Assembly: GCF_042453785.1 (NCBI RefSeq)
Contig: NC_091661.1
Span: forward strand, 31,363,501-31,427,500
Direction of reading: 5' to 3'
Origin: Malus domestica
Taxonomy: Eukaryota; Streptophyta; Magnoliopsida; Rosales; Rosaceae
DNA length: 64,000 nt
The position numbers were made by a program, and so were the translations under genes. Under the pieces are notes generated by a model, which was not told the DNA's origin, made no database searches, and saw only the letters and a list, made by a program, of their open reading frames with translations. Positions 47,055-59,760 of the stretch are shown here, in pieces (the stretch's first letter is position 1; every line of letters begins with the position of its first letter).

Positions 47055-49840
47055 ATGGCTTTGATAAGCCCACAGCTGCAGAGGTTCCTCCTAACCAAAC
47101 AGCACGGCGGCTCATTCAAGAGCGCCGCCGAAAAAAGCAGCTTTAACATAAAAGCTAGAAGCAGAAGCTGCTCCGCCATTGCAATAGATGCGCCGGGTTC
47201 CGCCCTGACCGACGTGGGGGGAATCCGATGGGGTTCGACGAGTCTGCAGGGTGCCCGGGAGGAGATGGAAGACGCTGTCGTTGTCCGGTCTGATGGCCTT
47301 GATGGGTTCTCATTTGCCGCCGTTTTTGACGGCCATGCAGGGTTCAACTCGGTCAAGTTCCTCAGGTTTGACATCACTAATTCCAATTCGTTAAAATTTT
47401 AATAAGGGAATTGGACCATGAACATACTAAAATGATACTAAAAAACTAAGCTAAGTCGATGTCTTTGGTTTTGCTTCACTTTATTGAGATTAAAAGAGCG
47501 AGAGATAAAGTGTTTAGACTCGAAGATCATATGTGACATGATATACTAGTCTAAGAAAATTACATACTCGCGCATTTTGCGTTTTGCTAGGTATTGCCAA
47601 TTTTTGTAGTGACGGATTAAAACTGTTTTATGTAACAGGGATGAGCTCTACAAGGAGTGTTGCGCGGCTTTGCAGGGCGGGCTGCTACTGCGTGGAAACG
47701 ACTTCAAGGCCATTAGAGAAGCACTGCAGGAGACGTTTGAAAAAGTTGACTCCAAATTGTTAAAATGGTAAGTTCGTTTGAACTGTTTGGTAGGAAGCAC
47801 TTTTGCTTGTAAGCACTTATGTTAGACGTGTTTTTATTATAAATATGTAGAACTTTTGAGAGAAGCGCTTTTGGTTATCAGAAAACACTTTTAGTTATTC
47901 CAAAAGTCGTACCAAAGAAACTCGTAAATTCATTTTGGTTTACATTGCATCAAATGTGTAAACCATGTAGCCTCAAATATGTTTTGTATACACGTATATA
48001 ATTGGGTTGAAGGTTTAGATGGTGTTTGATTTTGTAAAGGCTCGAAAGCAATGGGGAGGAAGATGAATCTGGTTCGACAGCTACCCTGATGTTCGTTGGA
48101 AACGATACACTGGTCATTTCACATGTTGGTGATTCTTGTGTGGTATGTACCTTGTTTCGGTATTTGTGTTTCGTGCAGAACTTCATTTGTCAAAGGCCAG
48201 AAAATGATACGAGTGTAGGAATGTTAAGGTTGAGTACGATAGGAAAATGATGAAACAATAAAATTAAGGATTGCAACTTGTATGTAATTTGCTGCATTTA
48301 TCAGCTAATTGGCTGATGCAGGTTCAATCTTGTTCTGGAAAGGCGGAGGTGCTTACGCATCCTCATAGACCGTACGGAAGCAACAAGGCCTCTCTTCAAG
48401 AAATCAAAAGAATCAGAGAAGCAGGTGGATGGGTGTGTTTTTCTATTCTTTGTTTACGATTCTCAATTTTCTTCTGTATAATATGAGAGCTTAGAAACTC
48501 CTTTTTAATGACATCGATAATTTATATGTTGAATCTGTTATGACAACTTACGGGGTCTATAGATCAGCAACGGAAGAATTTGTGGTGACATTGCTGTCTC
48601 TCGTGCTTTTGGTGACATGCGGTTCAAGACAAAGAAAAACGAGTTCAGTCTTTTAACTTTCTGTTCATCCTTCCAAAACATACGAATCAATTATTATCAG
48701 ATTTTTTTCGTTGATATATAGATGATCGGAATATGCATATACTGATGGTTTTGTGCATTTGGTAATGGAAAGGATGGTGAAGAAAGGAGTTGAAAAAGGG
48801 AGATGGACAGAAAAATTTGCTTCTCGGTGGGTAATCCTTGTGTTCTTGATGACTAGTTTCATCGATTTGTTTACTTCTTGTAGTTTATGACGCTTTTGAT
48901 CAGTTCATTGCTAGCCAGTATGAAGTAGAACACTTTCATAAGCATTTAGTTTCTGCACTACACTAAACTTTCAAAATAGAGAGTAGCGGAGTAAGTAGCG
49001 TAAATTAGATTGTTCTTTCTCTGTATTTTAGACTTTGATTCAAAGCCCTTTTATGTTATGCCAGAGTACAATTCAGCGGAGACCTTGTTACTGCATCTCC
49101 GGATGTTTTTCAAGTAACTTTCGGGACAGATTCAGAATTTGTTCTGTTAGCATCGGATGGCTTATGGGACTACATAAACAGGTCCGTTGGATTTAACGTA
49201 CTTGGTAGAAAAGCAGATAATTGTCATGTTTTCTCATCAATTTAATCGCTCATGTAAAATTTGGTCACTCGTTCAGCTCAGATGCGGTGACTTTTGTGAG
49301 GAATCAGCTTCGAGAACATGGAGATGTGCAGGTTTAACTACTGCCTTCATTTGAATGCATCAATCTGTTTTAACATTGTAATTCAAATGGTGATCCAATG
49401 CTTAAATGTACCGCCTTTTATTCCGTTCTGTTTTGCAGCTAGCTTGCGATGCGCTTGCTGAAGCTGCTCTGGTAACAAATTACATAGAATATATGTTTCA
49501 CTCTACACATATTAGTCAGATTTTTTACTTGGGTTCTTAGTTCTCTAATGAACTGATATTTTCACACATCGAACAGGATCAACGCTCGCAAGATAACATC
49601 AGCATTGTTATAGCAGATTTAGGGTAAGTACCTATCTGCTCTGCAATCTGGATTTTCACCTTCCTCTTTAATTTTCAAGATTTTCTGATCTAGTTTTTTT
49701 TTTTCATCCGCAGGCGGACAGAATGGCAGGGTTTGCCATTTCAACAACAAAATGTTGTATATGAATTCGGCCAAGCTTTTGCTACGGTTGGGATTGTGTG
49801 GCTCGGAATTTGGATCTCAACATCTATGCTTTTGACATGA
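47055..49840 (+). CDS. TAP38: Thylakoid protein phosphatase 2C TAP38/PPH1
   Basis: Eleven exons: 47055-47365, 47639-47767, 48040-48142, 48322-48432, 48563-48642, 48773-48826, 49065-49181, 49277-49331, 49439-49471, 49577-49623 and 49714-49840. They total 1167 nt, 388 aa, the length I recall for Arabidopsis PPH1. The N-terminus is a likely transit peptide. PP2C motifs are in order: [18 protein letters not shown] (91-96), [31 protein letters not shown] and [15 protein letters not shown]-terminal hydrophobic helix ([16 protein letters not shown]) anchors it in the thylakoid. The enzyme dephosphorylates LHCII antenna proteins and reverses state transitions, opposing kinase STN7. All metal-binding Asp motifs are present, so it should be active. 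Confidence 0.96.
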
Positions 49841-50479
49841 ATCTCCGGATTCCCAAGAATGTATATAACGGAATCATGGAAATCATCAACATAGATTTTC
49901 ACACGTTTCGTTTGTATAATCTTAACTGTACATGCGAGTACATGCCTCGCACCTTGATACTTTCGGATGCCTTGAAAATTCAAAATACATGTACAACACG
50001 CGATTTAGTCACTGTTATTTTAGCATCAAACTAAGGAATTGCCTTTGCCTTATACGTCCATAGGGAAATTTCTTACGGTTTTGACGCTCGAGATGAATAC
50101 AATGTTCTTGTTTTGTTGGTACGGGAATGCAATCAAAACTCCGTCATTTGGAAGCGAATCGACAGAATCGTGAGATTTGCAAGACCAGTGTAGAGTTATT
50201 AATTATTCATTCAGTATCAAAGCAATGGATAAGTACATATTTTACACTGCTCATACATATATGTAGCCACACACACTCACACACTCACACACTCACACAC
50301 TCACACACAAACAAGATTTATGCAACAATATATATATCGACGAAGAAACTCGTTCGGGTTGCTATATTAGGCTTGCTTATACGTGATCGAAACCTCGTAG
50401 GCGCCTTCTGGGGAGAAAGCACTAGTGTTATTAATTCATTAGTTACTTGACTACTAATTAAGCCGAAATTAAGGCAGTC
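49841..50479. other. Convergent 3' region with CA-rich repeat
   Basis: 3' region between TAP38 and the PSY gene. Holds an (ACACACTC)n-type simple repeat at about 50262-50310; no gene is seen. Confidence 0.6.
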
Positions 50480-51020
50480 TCATGGGTTCCTGCCACTGCC
50501 GGGTTTCCTTCTAGGGTCGTGTTTAGGGTTGGGTCCTGCTTCGTCGTAGTCGTGCACTGCTGCATCGAGCCTCCAAAGCTTCCTCGAATATATTCGGACG
50601 CCATTCTTCGTAAACATAATAAAGAATTTGTTAGCAAGAGAAATTAAGCATGATCCGGAAAATTAATCTTAATCGTAACTAATGATGTATTTATGATAAA
50701 AACCCTAGAACAAACAGTAGATATTCTACCTTGTGAAGCAAGTGAATGGGATCAATGTCCTTGAAGCCTTCATTAACAATGCCTACAAAGTGTACTTATG
50801 TCAGCATATTAGGCTACCCAAAAAAGTTACATGCAAATAGAAATGGGATTTAAGGTAAAGCGGACGAGCCATATATGCACTCAAGTTCACATCTCCCTCG
50901 AGATGCATTATATCATGCAGAAGAAGAGTATATGTGCTCACCTGAAGATAAGGGAAGTATGAGAAGTGCTGAGAGGAAAAGCACTTGCAGAAGAAGAAAG
51001 CCATTGATTCTAACAGCCAT
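50480..51020 (-). CDS. PSY: PSY-type tyrosine-sulfated peptide precursor
   Basis: Three small exons on the minus strand: 51020-50942, 50782-50730 and 50605-50480. They total 258 nt, 85 aa. The start MAVRINGFLLLQVLFLSALL, followed by ILPLSSG, is a clear signal peptide with cleavage likely near residue 27. After a spacer (IVNEGFKDIDPIHLLHK) the C-terminus carries VHDYDEAGPNPKHDP. This matches the plant peptide containing sulfated tyrosine (PSY) core, whose type member is DYGDPSANPKHDPGVPPS. The acidic residue before Tyr is what the tyrosylprotein sulfotransferase needs. The mature peptide is a secreted growth signal. The tail after NPKHDP (RRKPGSGRNP) differs from PSY1. It is convergent with TAP38. 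All splice sites are GT-AG and in phase. Confidence 0.85.
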
Positions 51021-51174
51021 GGCTTATTTTCTTCTTCCTTTCCTTGTATGATGAATAGTTCAAATGGTGAAGAATCCTGGATGGTTCTTGCAAGGGGAGG
51101 TGGGGGAAGAGAGGGTGGGCTTTATGCTAACTGGGAATCAGAGTAAGGGAGTGAGTGGAAGCGTATGCACAATG

Positions 51175-51182
51175 TGTGTGTT

Positions 51183-51252
<70 letters not shown>
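51175..51252. repeat. Compound (GT)n(GA)n microsatellite upstream of PSY
   Basis: About 13 GT followed by over 20 GA dinucleotides, 160-230 bp upstream of the PSY start codon on its promoter or leader side. On the gene strand it reads CT then AC. Confidence 0.93.
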
Positions 51253-51253
<1 letters not shown>

Positions 51254-51844
51254 TTGGTGTTTCAATTGTGTGCACTTCTCCACCGTCCAATAGCAACCGA
51301 ATGATCAAATGTTGCCCACAACACTTAAGTTAAATGCACTGTTTCCATTTCCTTTGGTGTCAAGTAAAAGAAAAAGATATATTGACGCATGTGGAAACAA
51401 AAACAACAATATTCCTTGCATGGCTCAAATTCTAGGGGGAGGATTCTCTCCTCTCTTATTTCTAGTTTCTTTAATCTTCTTTTTTGATTTGGATCGTTTA
51501 AAATAAATTTAACGATTTGAAATTGTGTCACATATTTTATAAATCTTATTTTATTTATTTTATTGAATAAAAATAATAAAATAAAACTCATTAAATATAT
51601 AGCATAAATCTAACATCAAATTTCTTTTAAACAGTTCAAATTGAAAGGAGGGGGAGGGGAAGAGACAGAAAGGGGCGAGAGATAATCCAAGTCCCAAATT
51701 CTAGCTATTTTCTGCCTACTTTTTTGGGGTTTTAACTATTTATCACTTTTTAATATGTTAATTTGCTTCCCTTTTTTGTTTTTTCCTGTCTTTCACGATT
51801 TTGTGTCGACATTGATGCATTCCCTAGTAAGATTAGTCGAAGGG

Positions 51845-52065
51845 ACAAGGATCCTCTTCAGATTCTTTTTGTGAGGATTCAAAAATCGATCATTCATATC
51901 CATTTATCGTATATCATACAATAAGTTTTTGTTAGGTACTATTTATATTCAATTTTAAATTATTAAAATTTTAAAATAATTTCTAACCACACAATATACG
52001 ATGAAGGGACACGTTTGATTGATTCTTTGGATCCCCACAAAAAGGATCCTATTCCTAGTCGAAGC
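51845..52065. mobile_element. MITE family C, copy 3
   Basis: Ends ACAAGGATCCTCTTCAGATT and CACAAAAAGGATCCTATTCC are inverted. The interior TTCAATTTTAAATTATTAAA corresponds to that of 18835-19065. Confidence 0.75.
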
Positions 52066-52079
52066 TATTTTATTTAGGG

Positions 52080-52262
52080 AAAAGGATCCTCTCCGGATCC
52101 CTTCCACCAAATCCACCAATCTGAGCCCTTGAAATTTGATCAAACGGCTAAAGTTATTATAATTTTTAAAAGGGCTCCTGTTTTTAGCCATTCGATCAAA
52201 TTTCAAGGGCTCAGATTGATGAATTTAGTGGATTTGATAGAAGAGATCCAGGGGATCCCTTT
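52080..52262. mobile_element. MITE family D, copy 1
   Basis: Ends AAAGGATCCTCTCCGGATCC and CCAGGGGATCCCTTTG, with long inner inverted arms including CCCTTGAAATTTGATC and GATCAAATTTCAAGGG. Second copy at 61155-61372. Confidence 0.85.
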
Positions 52263-55200
52263 GCTTTATTTAGATATGCTCCTCCCATTGTTTCAATGGT
52301 TGACGGATGTACCTTCCAAGTGCCCATTGTTCCAGTAAAAGTTAATAAACTAAGTAGATTTGTTTGGCTCATGGTCTGCAAAGAAATTGTTCGAATCATG
52401 ACGAGATGAATACTACAAAAACCCTAGACTTAAAGTTTCAAGATTGTAAACTTTAGTGTAGGGCATCATGATCACGTGTCTGGTCAACTTAGCTACTTTC
52501 ATAATAATATGAGCCTTCTGTATGTGTGTATCATCTGACTCTAGTTAAATTTAACTCTCTAAATGCATTGGTTTAAAATACAGAAAAGTATTGACATCCT
52601 TTTCTTTGATAATGTCAATTACGTTTTCCTCATCTACAAGTAAATTTCGTAATGGAACTTTGCTTTTTAAATTCCACAATGACACACGACAGCCATCATT
52701 TTCTATAGGAAATTCAAGCGATATTATGCTCTCTCTTTCCCTCATGGACTTCATTTTCCGTGGTACCAAACACCATGAGTGGAAAATGTGGTTTTGGTCC
52801 CCAAATTTCTGCTTTCATCGATCACTTTCTGGCTGGTCAATGGATGAAGACAAGCAAACATAGAGCTAGAGTGGACCACAGAAGAAAATCAAATGGGAAG
52901 AAATGACCCACTAGTTGTAGAGGGAGAGCACTATGATCATGGTGTGAGGGGAGCAAGTCAACATTTTTGAAGTCAGTATTTGTAATTTCTTCGATATTAT
53001 TAATATTTTCATGGAAATATTTGAAAAATCATAGAAAAATATGGGAAGATGAAGTCTAAACTTCACTAAATATAAGAAAAACTCTTAAATTTCAGCTAAA
53101 ATCAACAGATTTAAATGATATTTCCAACATCTTAGTTAATATCAGAGAAACTCTTATATTTCGTCTAAACAAGTGTTTAACATTCCCTAAAGTTTTATTT
53201 TAAATTTTCATTATTTCTATCGAAAGCAGCTGTTATTGAAATCCATATCGATATATCCATCGATATTTCCACAAATTTACATATCGATATTTTCACCAAT
53301 ACCAATATTTTAAACATTGCTTGAAGTACTGTATATACCAACACGAACATGATCCAATACTAGTTGATAATCCAACATTAATTCAAGACTACAAAGAAAA
53401 GTTTCAATAACTAATCATCTCCCAAGAGAGTTTTTGTTGGTAATGATGGTGTTTGCATGTTGAACCACAAATTAAACTCCGTTCTCGGCAAAGGTTCTAG
53501 GTTGTCGGGGAAGCAATACCATATCACAAATGATATTCACCATAAGAAAGACTAATGGGAACTCTCATGGTTATATCATAGGCGGAAGTTAAAACACATG
53601 TTAATTAATTATTAGCACACGATTGATTTTAAATATTTTTGCAGTAACATATGTAAGTAATTTTCTCTCATTTACCAAAAAGGACTTCCTTGCAACATGA
53701 GATTTTAGTCCATACTCCATAGCATGGATGAGAGAGAAGTAGCTAGTGCTCTCTCTACAGGGATTTGGTGTCACCATCTTAAACACAAAGTGGTACATTC
53801 TATTCATTTTGGATTTCTTACTGTCATGATGTCATCCTATCTTTATGGGATTAAGACTCTCTCAGGATTTAACAGTCCGGAGCTTGTGGATCGAGTAATT
53901 CGGACTGTTTAATTTAAATTATGCGGTTTCCATTAGTCAATTTCACTGGCCCACCTCACATACACAACCTCTCCCTCTCTCTCCAACGGCCAGAAATATA
54001 TATCTCTTTCTCTTTCTCTTGAACGGGGTGAATTGCCCTGTCCATGCTCTCCAGAGTGAGATTTGAAGAAGATCTCAATCCCCCTCTATGCTTCTTTTTT
54101 CTTTGGATAAAAAAAACTCATGTCATCTACTCTACCCATGAAGAGGATATTGGAACGCACAAGTTTTCTTCATGCGTAATTCGTGTTCTACCCTCCAGTT
54201 ACACATTAGTTTTCTTCATTTTCCCCTACGTACTTTGAAATTAGAGAGTTATTCATTCCAATCCAATCTTAGTACCAAACTGAGACCTCCATTTAATAAC
54301 ATCAAATCCACTTCTTTTGGTTTTGGTTTCATAAGGACTCAGTCATGACTGACCTCAAATGGTGTGGCGGGGGGATTACCGACTCAGTCATGACTGACCT
54401 CACATGGTGTGGCGGGGGGATTACCAATACCACTACCAAAAACAATGTTGAATATGTAAAAGTGGTTGTATTGTATTGTATTGGTGGCAGTCATATCACA
54501 AAAGCTCACACCACCTTCTTTGAACTTGCCTTCGAAAGTTGGAAACCTACCATCTTCTTGTCCCTTCAGAAGTTTGGATGAATTCATGACACGTTTACTT
54601 ATTTGGAACGAGGAAAAATAAATTTTGGGAAAAGTACAAGAATTGGGAATGGAATCAACGACCAAAGTAGCCCCCCAAGTCAATCAGATTCTTGAATTTT
54701 CGGATGCGTACAGAAAACACAAGAAAACCAAGAATCGTAATAATTCTAATTCTCAATTAAGTAAATATGGTCAAAACTAGGCGATCCTATCTTCTCTTCT
54801 CAGACCAACTGTTTAATCACTTTCTATCCCACTCCTACATTTACCTTCCAATCAGAAAATCCTAGTTCCAAAATTACATAACGACTATTAGCACTCCAAA
54901 ATTACCAAACGATTATTAGCACTCCCAAAAAGTCATAGTGCACTTCCAAAACGTCCGAGCTTAAATAATGCAAAATTCGGACCGAGTCAACGTGTCCATG
55001 GTTTTCCAATGCCAAAATCTTAAAGCCTCAAACAACACGATAATAATTCAACCAAAGTGTATAGCTATGCATAAAATTCTGGAAGATATCCATTTAAAAA
55101 CAACACAAGAACTGAGGCAGATAAACAAATACAATGCCTCTCCCAAACTTCCCAGCAAAATAATCCTAGCTATGCTATCACAATTCGTGACGTTTAATGA

Positions 55201-55400
55201 TAACAAACTTCCATAAGGCGGACATGACCCGAAAAAAAATATGATTACATGTTCCCCAAGCAAAAGAAGAAGAAAAAAGTTCATCTGTCTTTCAAAACGC
55301 GACGTAACAATGATTTTATGAATGCATATGGTATGGGACATATAGCTAACTTGACCTTCTAACAATGACCAATATGAGAATGAATGATGATGCAACGCAG
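52263..55400. other. Long intergenic stretch
   Basis: AT-rich with no recognised gene. About 52975-53320 is rich in GATATTT/AAATATC motifs and may be a decayed repeat. A 43-bp tandem pair at about 54339-54424 contains GACTCAGTCATGACTGACCT. A 64-codon frame at 54044-54238 has no recognisable content. Confidence 0.5.
54339..54424. repeat. 43-bp tandem pair with palindromic core
   Basis: Two nearly identical units each contain CAGTCATGACTG, a perfect 12-bp palindrome, then GGTGTGGCGGGGGGATTACC. Confidence 0.88.
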
Positions 55401-56058
55401 GATCTGCGTTTCCATGACTTCGTGGTGACACTCAAAACTTCAGCGAACTGGAGGCAGTCTGGATTGCTAGGGAAATACTCTGGTATATGCACTGACTAAG
55501 ACAGGCAAAAATACGATGAGATGCAAACAAGATAACAGGAGCGGACGAGATTCAGGAATGAAGACCTGCTATGGAGATTTTCAGGAATACGGCACCTGGG
55601 TTAGTGATAAGATGCCAGCACCCGAACAAAATTAGGCATTATTCGTCCAGTCTGACCCCAATCTCGTTGGAGGAAATCATCAGGGGTGGTGGTATAGGTA
55701 AACAAGATCTTGTTTGGCGTTCAGAGCCAATTTACCTCAGGGACACAGAAATGCGGCCTTCGTGAATGTCACTTACCTTTCCCTTTTTTGTTAGTTTTCA
55801 TTGCAGGCCTTAACCCACATCTGGGACACTCACTACCCGCTCTTCCTCCTTGACAAAACCAGGACCCAAGCCCTCGGGGCTGATGCAATTGTTAGTCACA
55901 ACTTTTGGAGATGATGCAAGTTAGCGACAACTTGAAGACTGACAGTTTCAGTTGTCTGAAAATGGCGATGCTTGACACATGCAATCCTATGACCCAACTC
56001 AACACCCAAATGCATGCAGGGACTCCAAACAAATAGAATATACCGAATGGCAGTAGCT

Positions 56059-58755
56059 TCAAACTGAAATGGCACGACTGATGGCCATCTTGGCCCATTC
56101 TGCAGATTCTTTAATCAAATTGTCTTCGGAAGACAAGCACTCATTTAAAAAGTCTCTGCACGATTGAGATTGCTGTATCAAAGAACCAGCATTATTTCCC
56201 AGTGTATCTGCTAGATCTCCAAGGACACCAATGGCTGTTTTCATCACCACTTCATCCCTACATGCAAGTAAATTAAAAATAAAATGTCAGAAAAACACAA
56301 CAAAAAATTGTAATTTGTAATAACAACGGAACAGTAGATCAACTCACATATCTTTCCTCTTGTATAAGCTATCCAAGAACTGCAGGATGTGTGGAGCATA
56401 AGATATCAAAACCTGGGTTTTCGGGGAGTTCTTGAAACCTTGGAAAATCCCAGAATATGCCTCCAAGATTCCGTTTCTCAGAGAATTGGTGTACTCTGTC
56501 ATTACATCATCAGCACTTGCTGTGTGAGCAGACATCTCTGCAGCACTCTGAATCATTGGCATGGCGTACATCAAGTACTTATCAAAGTTCTCTCCTATTG
56601 CAAGAGCTATATCACCAAAGCAGGAGAATATAGGAGGCTTTACGGAACGGTGCAACTGGTTGCTTGATAAATCCTTGAGAAGCTGGGTCATAATTCCATC
56701 ACAATAAGGCAGAATCTTATCTTCCACTGCTCTACAAATATCTCCTACAACACCAACCGTGACAGCACAGATTTGGTACTCCTCAAAATTTTGAAGCCCC
56801 ATTTCGAGATACTTGTAAAACTCAGGCAAGTATTTTGCAAAATCCGGGCCACTTGTATATGCAAGGGCCCCAATGGCAAGCATGGCTTCCTCATGGACAG
56901 TTGCACTTCTACAAGCAAATACCCTCAAGAAAAGTCCCATTATCTGATCTGCGTATGGCATGAACACATATTTTGTGGGCTCTGATGAACCTAGTTTCTG
57001 AATAATGACCTGTAAACACCCACAAAGAAGTCCTTGTAGTTCACTCTGCCTCTCTTTCTCATCAGATGCAAGCTGCTGGCCCTCAAGAGTCTGATGCAGT
57101 TCAATCATGATAACGGGAATAAGTTGCAACACCATGGGGGCAGTTTCATCAGTCGAACATCTGACGACTTCATTCAACGCTTCATATGCAGCAGTCCTTA
57201 ATCGTGATTCCCCCGCATCTGGTCTGTGGGTAACAGTGAGTAGAGCCTGTACAATTTCCTGGAAAAAAGGAGCAATGGGAGATGACGGGCCAAAATCCTC
57301 ATAACCCTGGGCCAGAAAATAGAGAGCACCGCATGCCTTCTCAGCGACATTTGGAACATCTTTCATGCTCTGAAGAAGAACTGTGATGATCTGTTGGCAG
57401 TTTTCTGGGGTAATTATGGGTGTATCCATAGTTGAACCATGAAGGAATTCAAAAATTCTTCCCAATGTCCAGGCAGTAGTGTCCTTCACATGGTTGTTTG
57501 GGTCCTTTGTTAAAGCACTGAGCATGAACGTCATAGCAACATTGACAATAGATGTTAACTTGTTTGGCGAAGGACCCTCCAAGATGGAACCAAACGCATA
57601 AGTAGCTGCTTCTCTTTGCCTCCAATCTGGTTTTGTTATGTTCTCTTCGATGAAAGGCATAACAAGTGGAACGATATCATCTCCCACTGTCCGAGCAACC
57701 AACCCAAGGCAAGTCCCCCCAGCCATAGCAATATTCCAAGCCCCATCTTCCTCCTGATCATCTTCCTGCTTAAGAAGCGTCTCCAAAAGCATAGGGACAA
57801 GGGCAGGGATTGCCTGCTTGATAAAGTAGAAGCAAGGAATATCAGAGTCCCCACTAAAATCACCCACATAATCATCCAATATATCGATCTCCTCATCACA
57901 AATCGAACTCCAGAATTCAATGGCTTGAAGAGCAACAGGTTCCTGGTCTTCCCTTACAGCTTTTGCTGTGATGCTAAATATGTCCTGAATGTAAGGGGCT
58001 AATTTCTCGTAATAAGATGAAGAAATGGAAACTAAACACTCAAAAGCTGCCTGTCGAATCTTCACTTCAGGGGACAGAGTTGCCTCACAGACAACTCTCA
58101 TAATATAATCACGCTCCATGTCATTGCTAAAATTGGCCTGAGCAAAATTCAAAGCATTGTACAGTGCTCGGGTAGCAGCAAGCCTAACATCATTGTTCCC
58201 TTCAGTTGCGTTCATACCCTGAACTACAGCTGTCAGTATTTTATTCACTTGATCTTGATCCACGACATCAGAAGAGATTTCCTCACACAAATACCCAAGA
58301 GTCTCTAAAGTGGCTTGCTTTACATGAGCTGGTAACCGGTGAATATTTGACAATAGTGATCCAATCAGTTCCGGCCACTGTTTCATGGGCAACTCAATGC
58401 CCGCAACCTTTGCAATAACTTGAGAGGTAGTTGAACGGGCATCAGCTACAGGAGAAGTGAGGATCTGTAACAAGAACATCTTAATCTGCGCTTTCACAGA
58501 AGTTTCCAATGCAAGCCATCTTTGAACAAGCTCCAACTTTCTAGGTTGTTCTTTAGCATCCAGGGCATTCTTAAGTATCAGACCTGCTAATTTTCGGCTT
58601 TCAACAGGTTTTTCTTCATTTGCTAGCTCTCTAGAAAGAGACAACAAGAACGATGAAAGATCTTGCTCCTGAAACTGTTTCAAACTCTCTTCAGCATGAT
58701 TCCGTACCGCTCCATCTATAGATTGAGCATTCAGAAGCACCTGGGTAACTTCCAT
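56059..58755 (-). CDS. KPNB1: Importin subunit beta-1
   Basis: Two coding exons, 58755-56348 and 56257-56059, total 2607 nt, 868 aa (Arabidopsis KPNB1 is 870). The start MEVTQVLLNAQSIDG was chosen because an intron acceptor (CTCGCAG) lies at 58769, 14 bases upstream; the longer open frame upstream is intronic. The whole protein is HEAT repeats: an N-terminal importin-N region (HAEESLKQFQEQDLSSFLLS, SRKLAGLILKNALDAKEQ), and an acidic loop with KQEDDQEEDGAWNIAMAGG, which in the family contacts Ran or cargo. The end is LIKESAEWAKMAISRAISV. It carries importin-alpha and cargo through nuclear pores; the Arabidopsis mutant affects ABA and drought responses. The single last intron splits Met-Asp codons (AT|G). 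Confidence 0.97.
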
Positions 58756-59224
58756 TGATGTATAGTATCTGCGAGTGTAAAATTTTAATTGCTTAGACAT
58801 ATTAGAGAAATACAAGAGGATAGGAGACAAATAAATCATAGCATTTTACAGAGAGCGAAAAACTGTCGAAAATCAGGTTTAGTAAAAATTAACATCATGC
58901 AAGAATAGAAAATTTATTAGGCTAGAAAATCTTTTCCGTTCCACCAATTTAGTTTCCAGAAAGACGTCTAACTGAAACTGCAAACCCCTGAATTTGCCCG
59001 GAAAACCATTCCCCAACGCACTGCAAGGTGTAACAATGCGTATATTTAACAATTGAAATCAGTAGGAACTACACACACAAACCTGGCGGGATACAACATT
59101 TTACCGCAACTCAGTAAATTATCAGGAAACCAAATTTTAACATAAAAGAAATTTACTACCCACACGATATACCTTAAAATTTTCAAATTCAAGCAACAAA
59201 AAACCCTACTCCATCTAATCACCA

Positions 59225-59462
59225 GAACCCTAGTTGTACGGATAACAACAGCAACAACCCAGTCTTATCCCACTACATGGTACATGGGGTCAGCTATATG
59301 AATCCTAGAACATTGAGTGCGCCAAGTCTTCGGTTCTGCGCCTAGTTGTACGGACAACAACAGCAACAACAAATCTTATCCCACTACGTGGTACTTGAGG
59401 TCAGCTATATGAATCCTAGAACGTTGAGTGCGCCAGGCCTTCGGTTTTGCGCCTAGTTGTAC
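59225..59462 (-). mobile_element. RTE-type LINE 3' end, tandemly duplicated
   Basis: Two copies about 115 bp apart. On the minus strand each reads TAGGATTCATATAGCTGACC, then GTAGTGGGATAAG, ending in a TTGTTG-type simple tail. This matches the 3' ends I recall for plant RTE LINEs. No coding part is present. Located in the KPNB1 leader intron. Confidence 0.5.
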
Positions 59463-59484
59463 GGATGCACAAACAAATCCACAA

Positions 59485-59760
59485 CCGAACAAATCCCCCA
59501 CTAAGAAATCCAAACCACAACCAAAGACAAACAATTTCATGGATCGGATGAAATTTCATACAAAATTGCCTACATCTCCAACAAACACCAACAAAAACAA
59601 CTTTAAAAATCACAAAACGCAACCGAACAAATCCCCCACTAAGAAATCCAAACCACAACCAAAGACAAACAATTTCATGGATCGGATGAAATTTCATACA
59701 AAATTGCCTACATCTCCAACAAACACCAACAAAAACAACTTTAAAAATCACAAAACGCAA
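59485..59760. repeat. Perfect 138-bp tandem duplication
   Basis: 59485-59622 and 59623-59760 appear identical by eye across all 138 bp (CCGAACAAATCCCCCACTAA at the start of each). As 138 is a multiple of three, both strands show repeated open frames of about 112 codons, which I do not regard as genes. Lies in the KPNB1 leader intron. Confidence 0.93.

Noticed and set aside
58756-58839. N-terminal extension of importin beta (start at 58839)
   Set aside because: A splice acceptor lies between that start and MEVTQ, and the family begins at MEVTQ or two residues earlier, so the extension is intronic.
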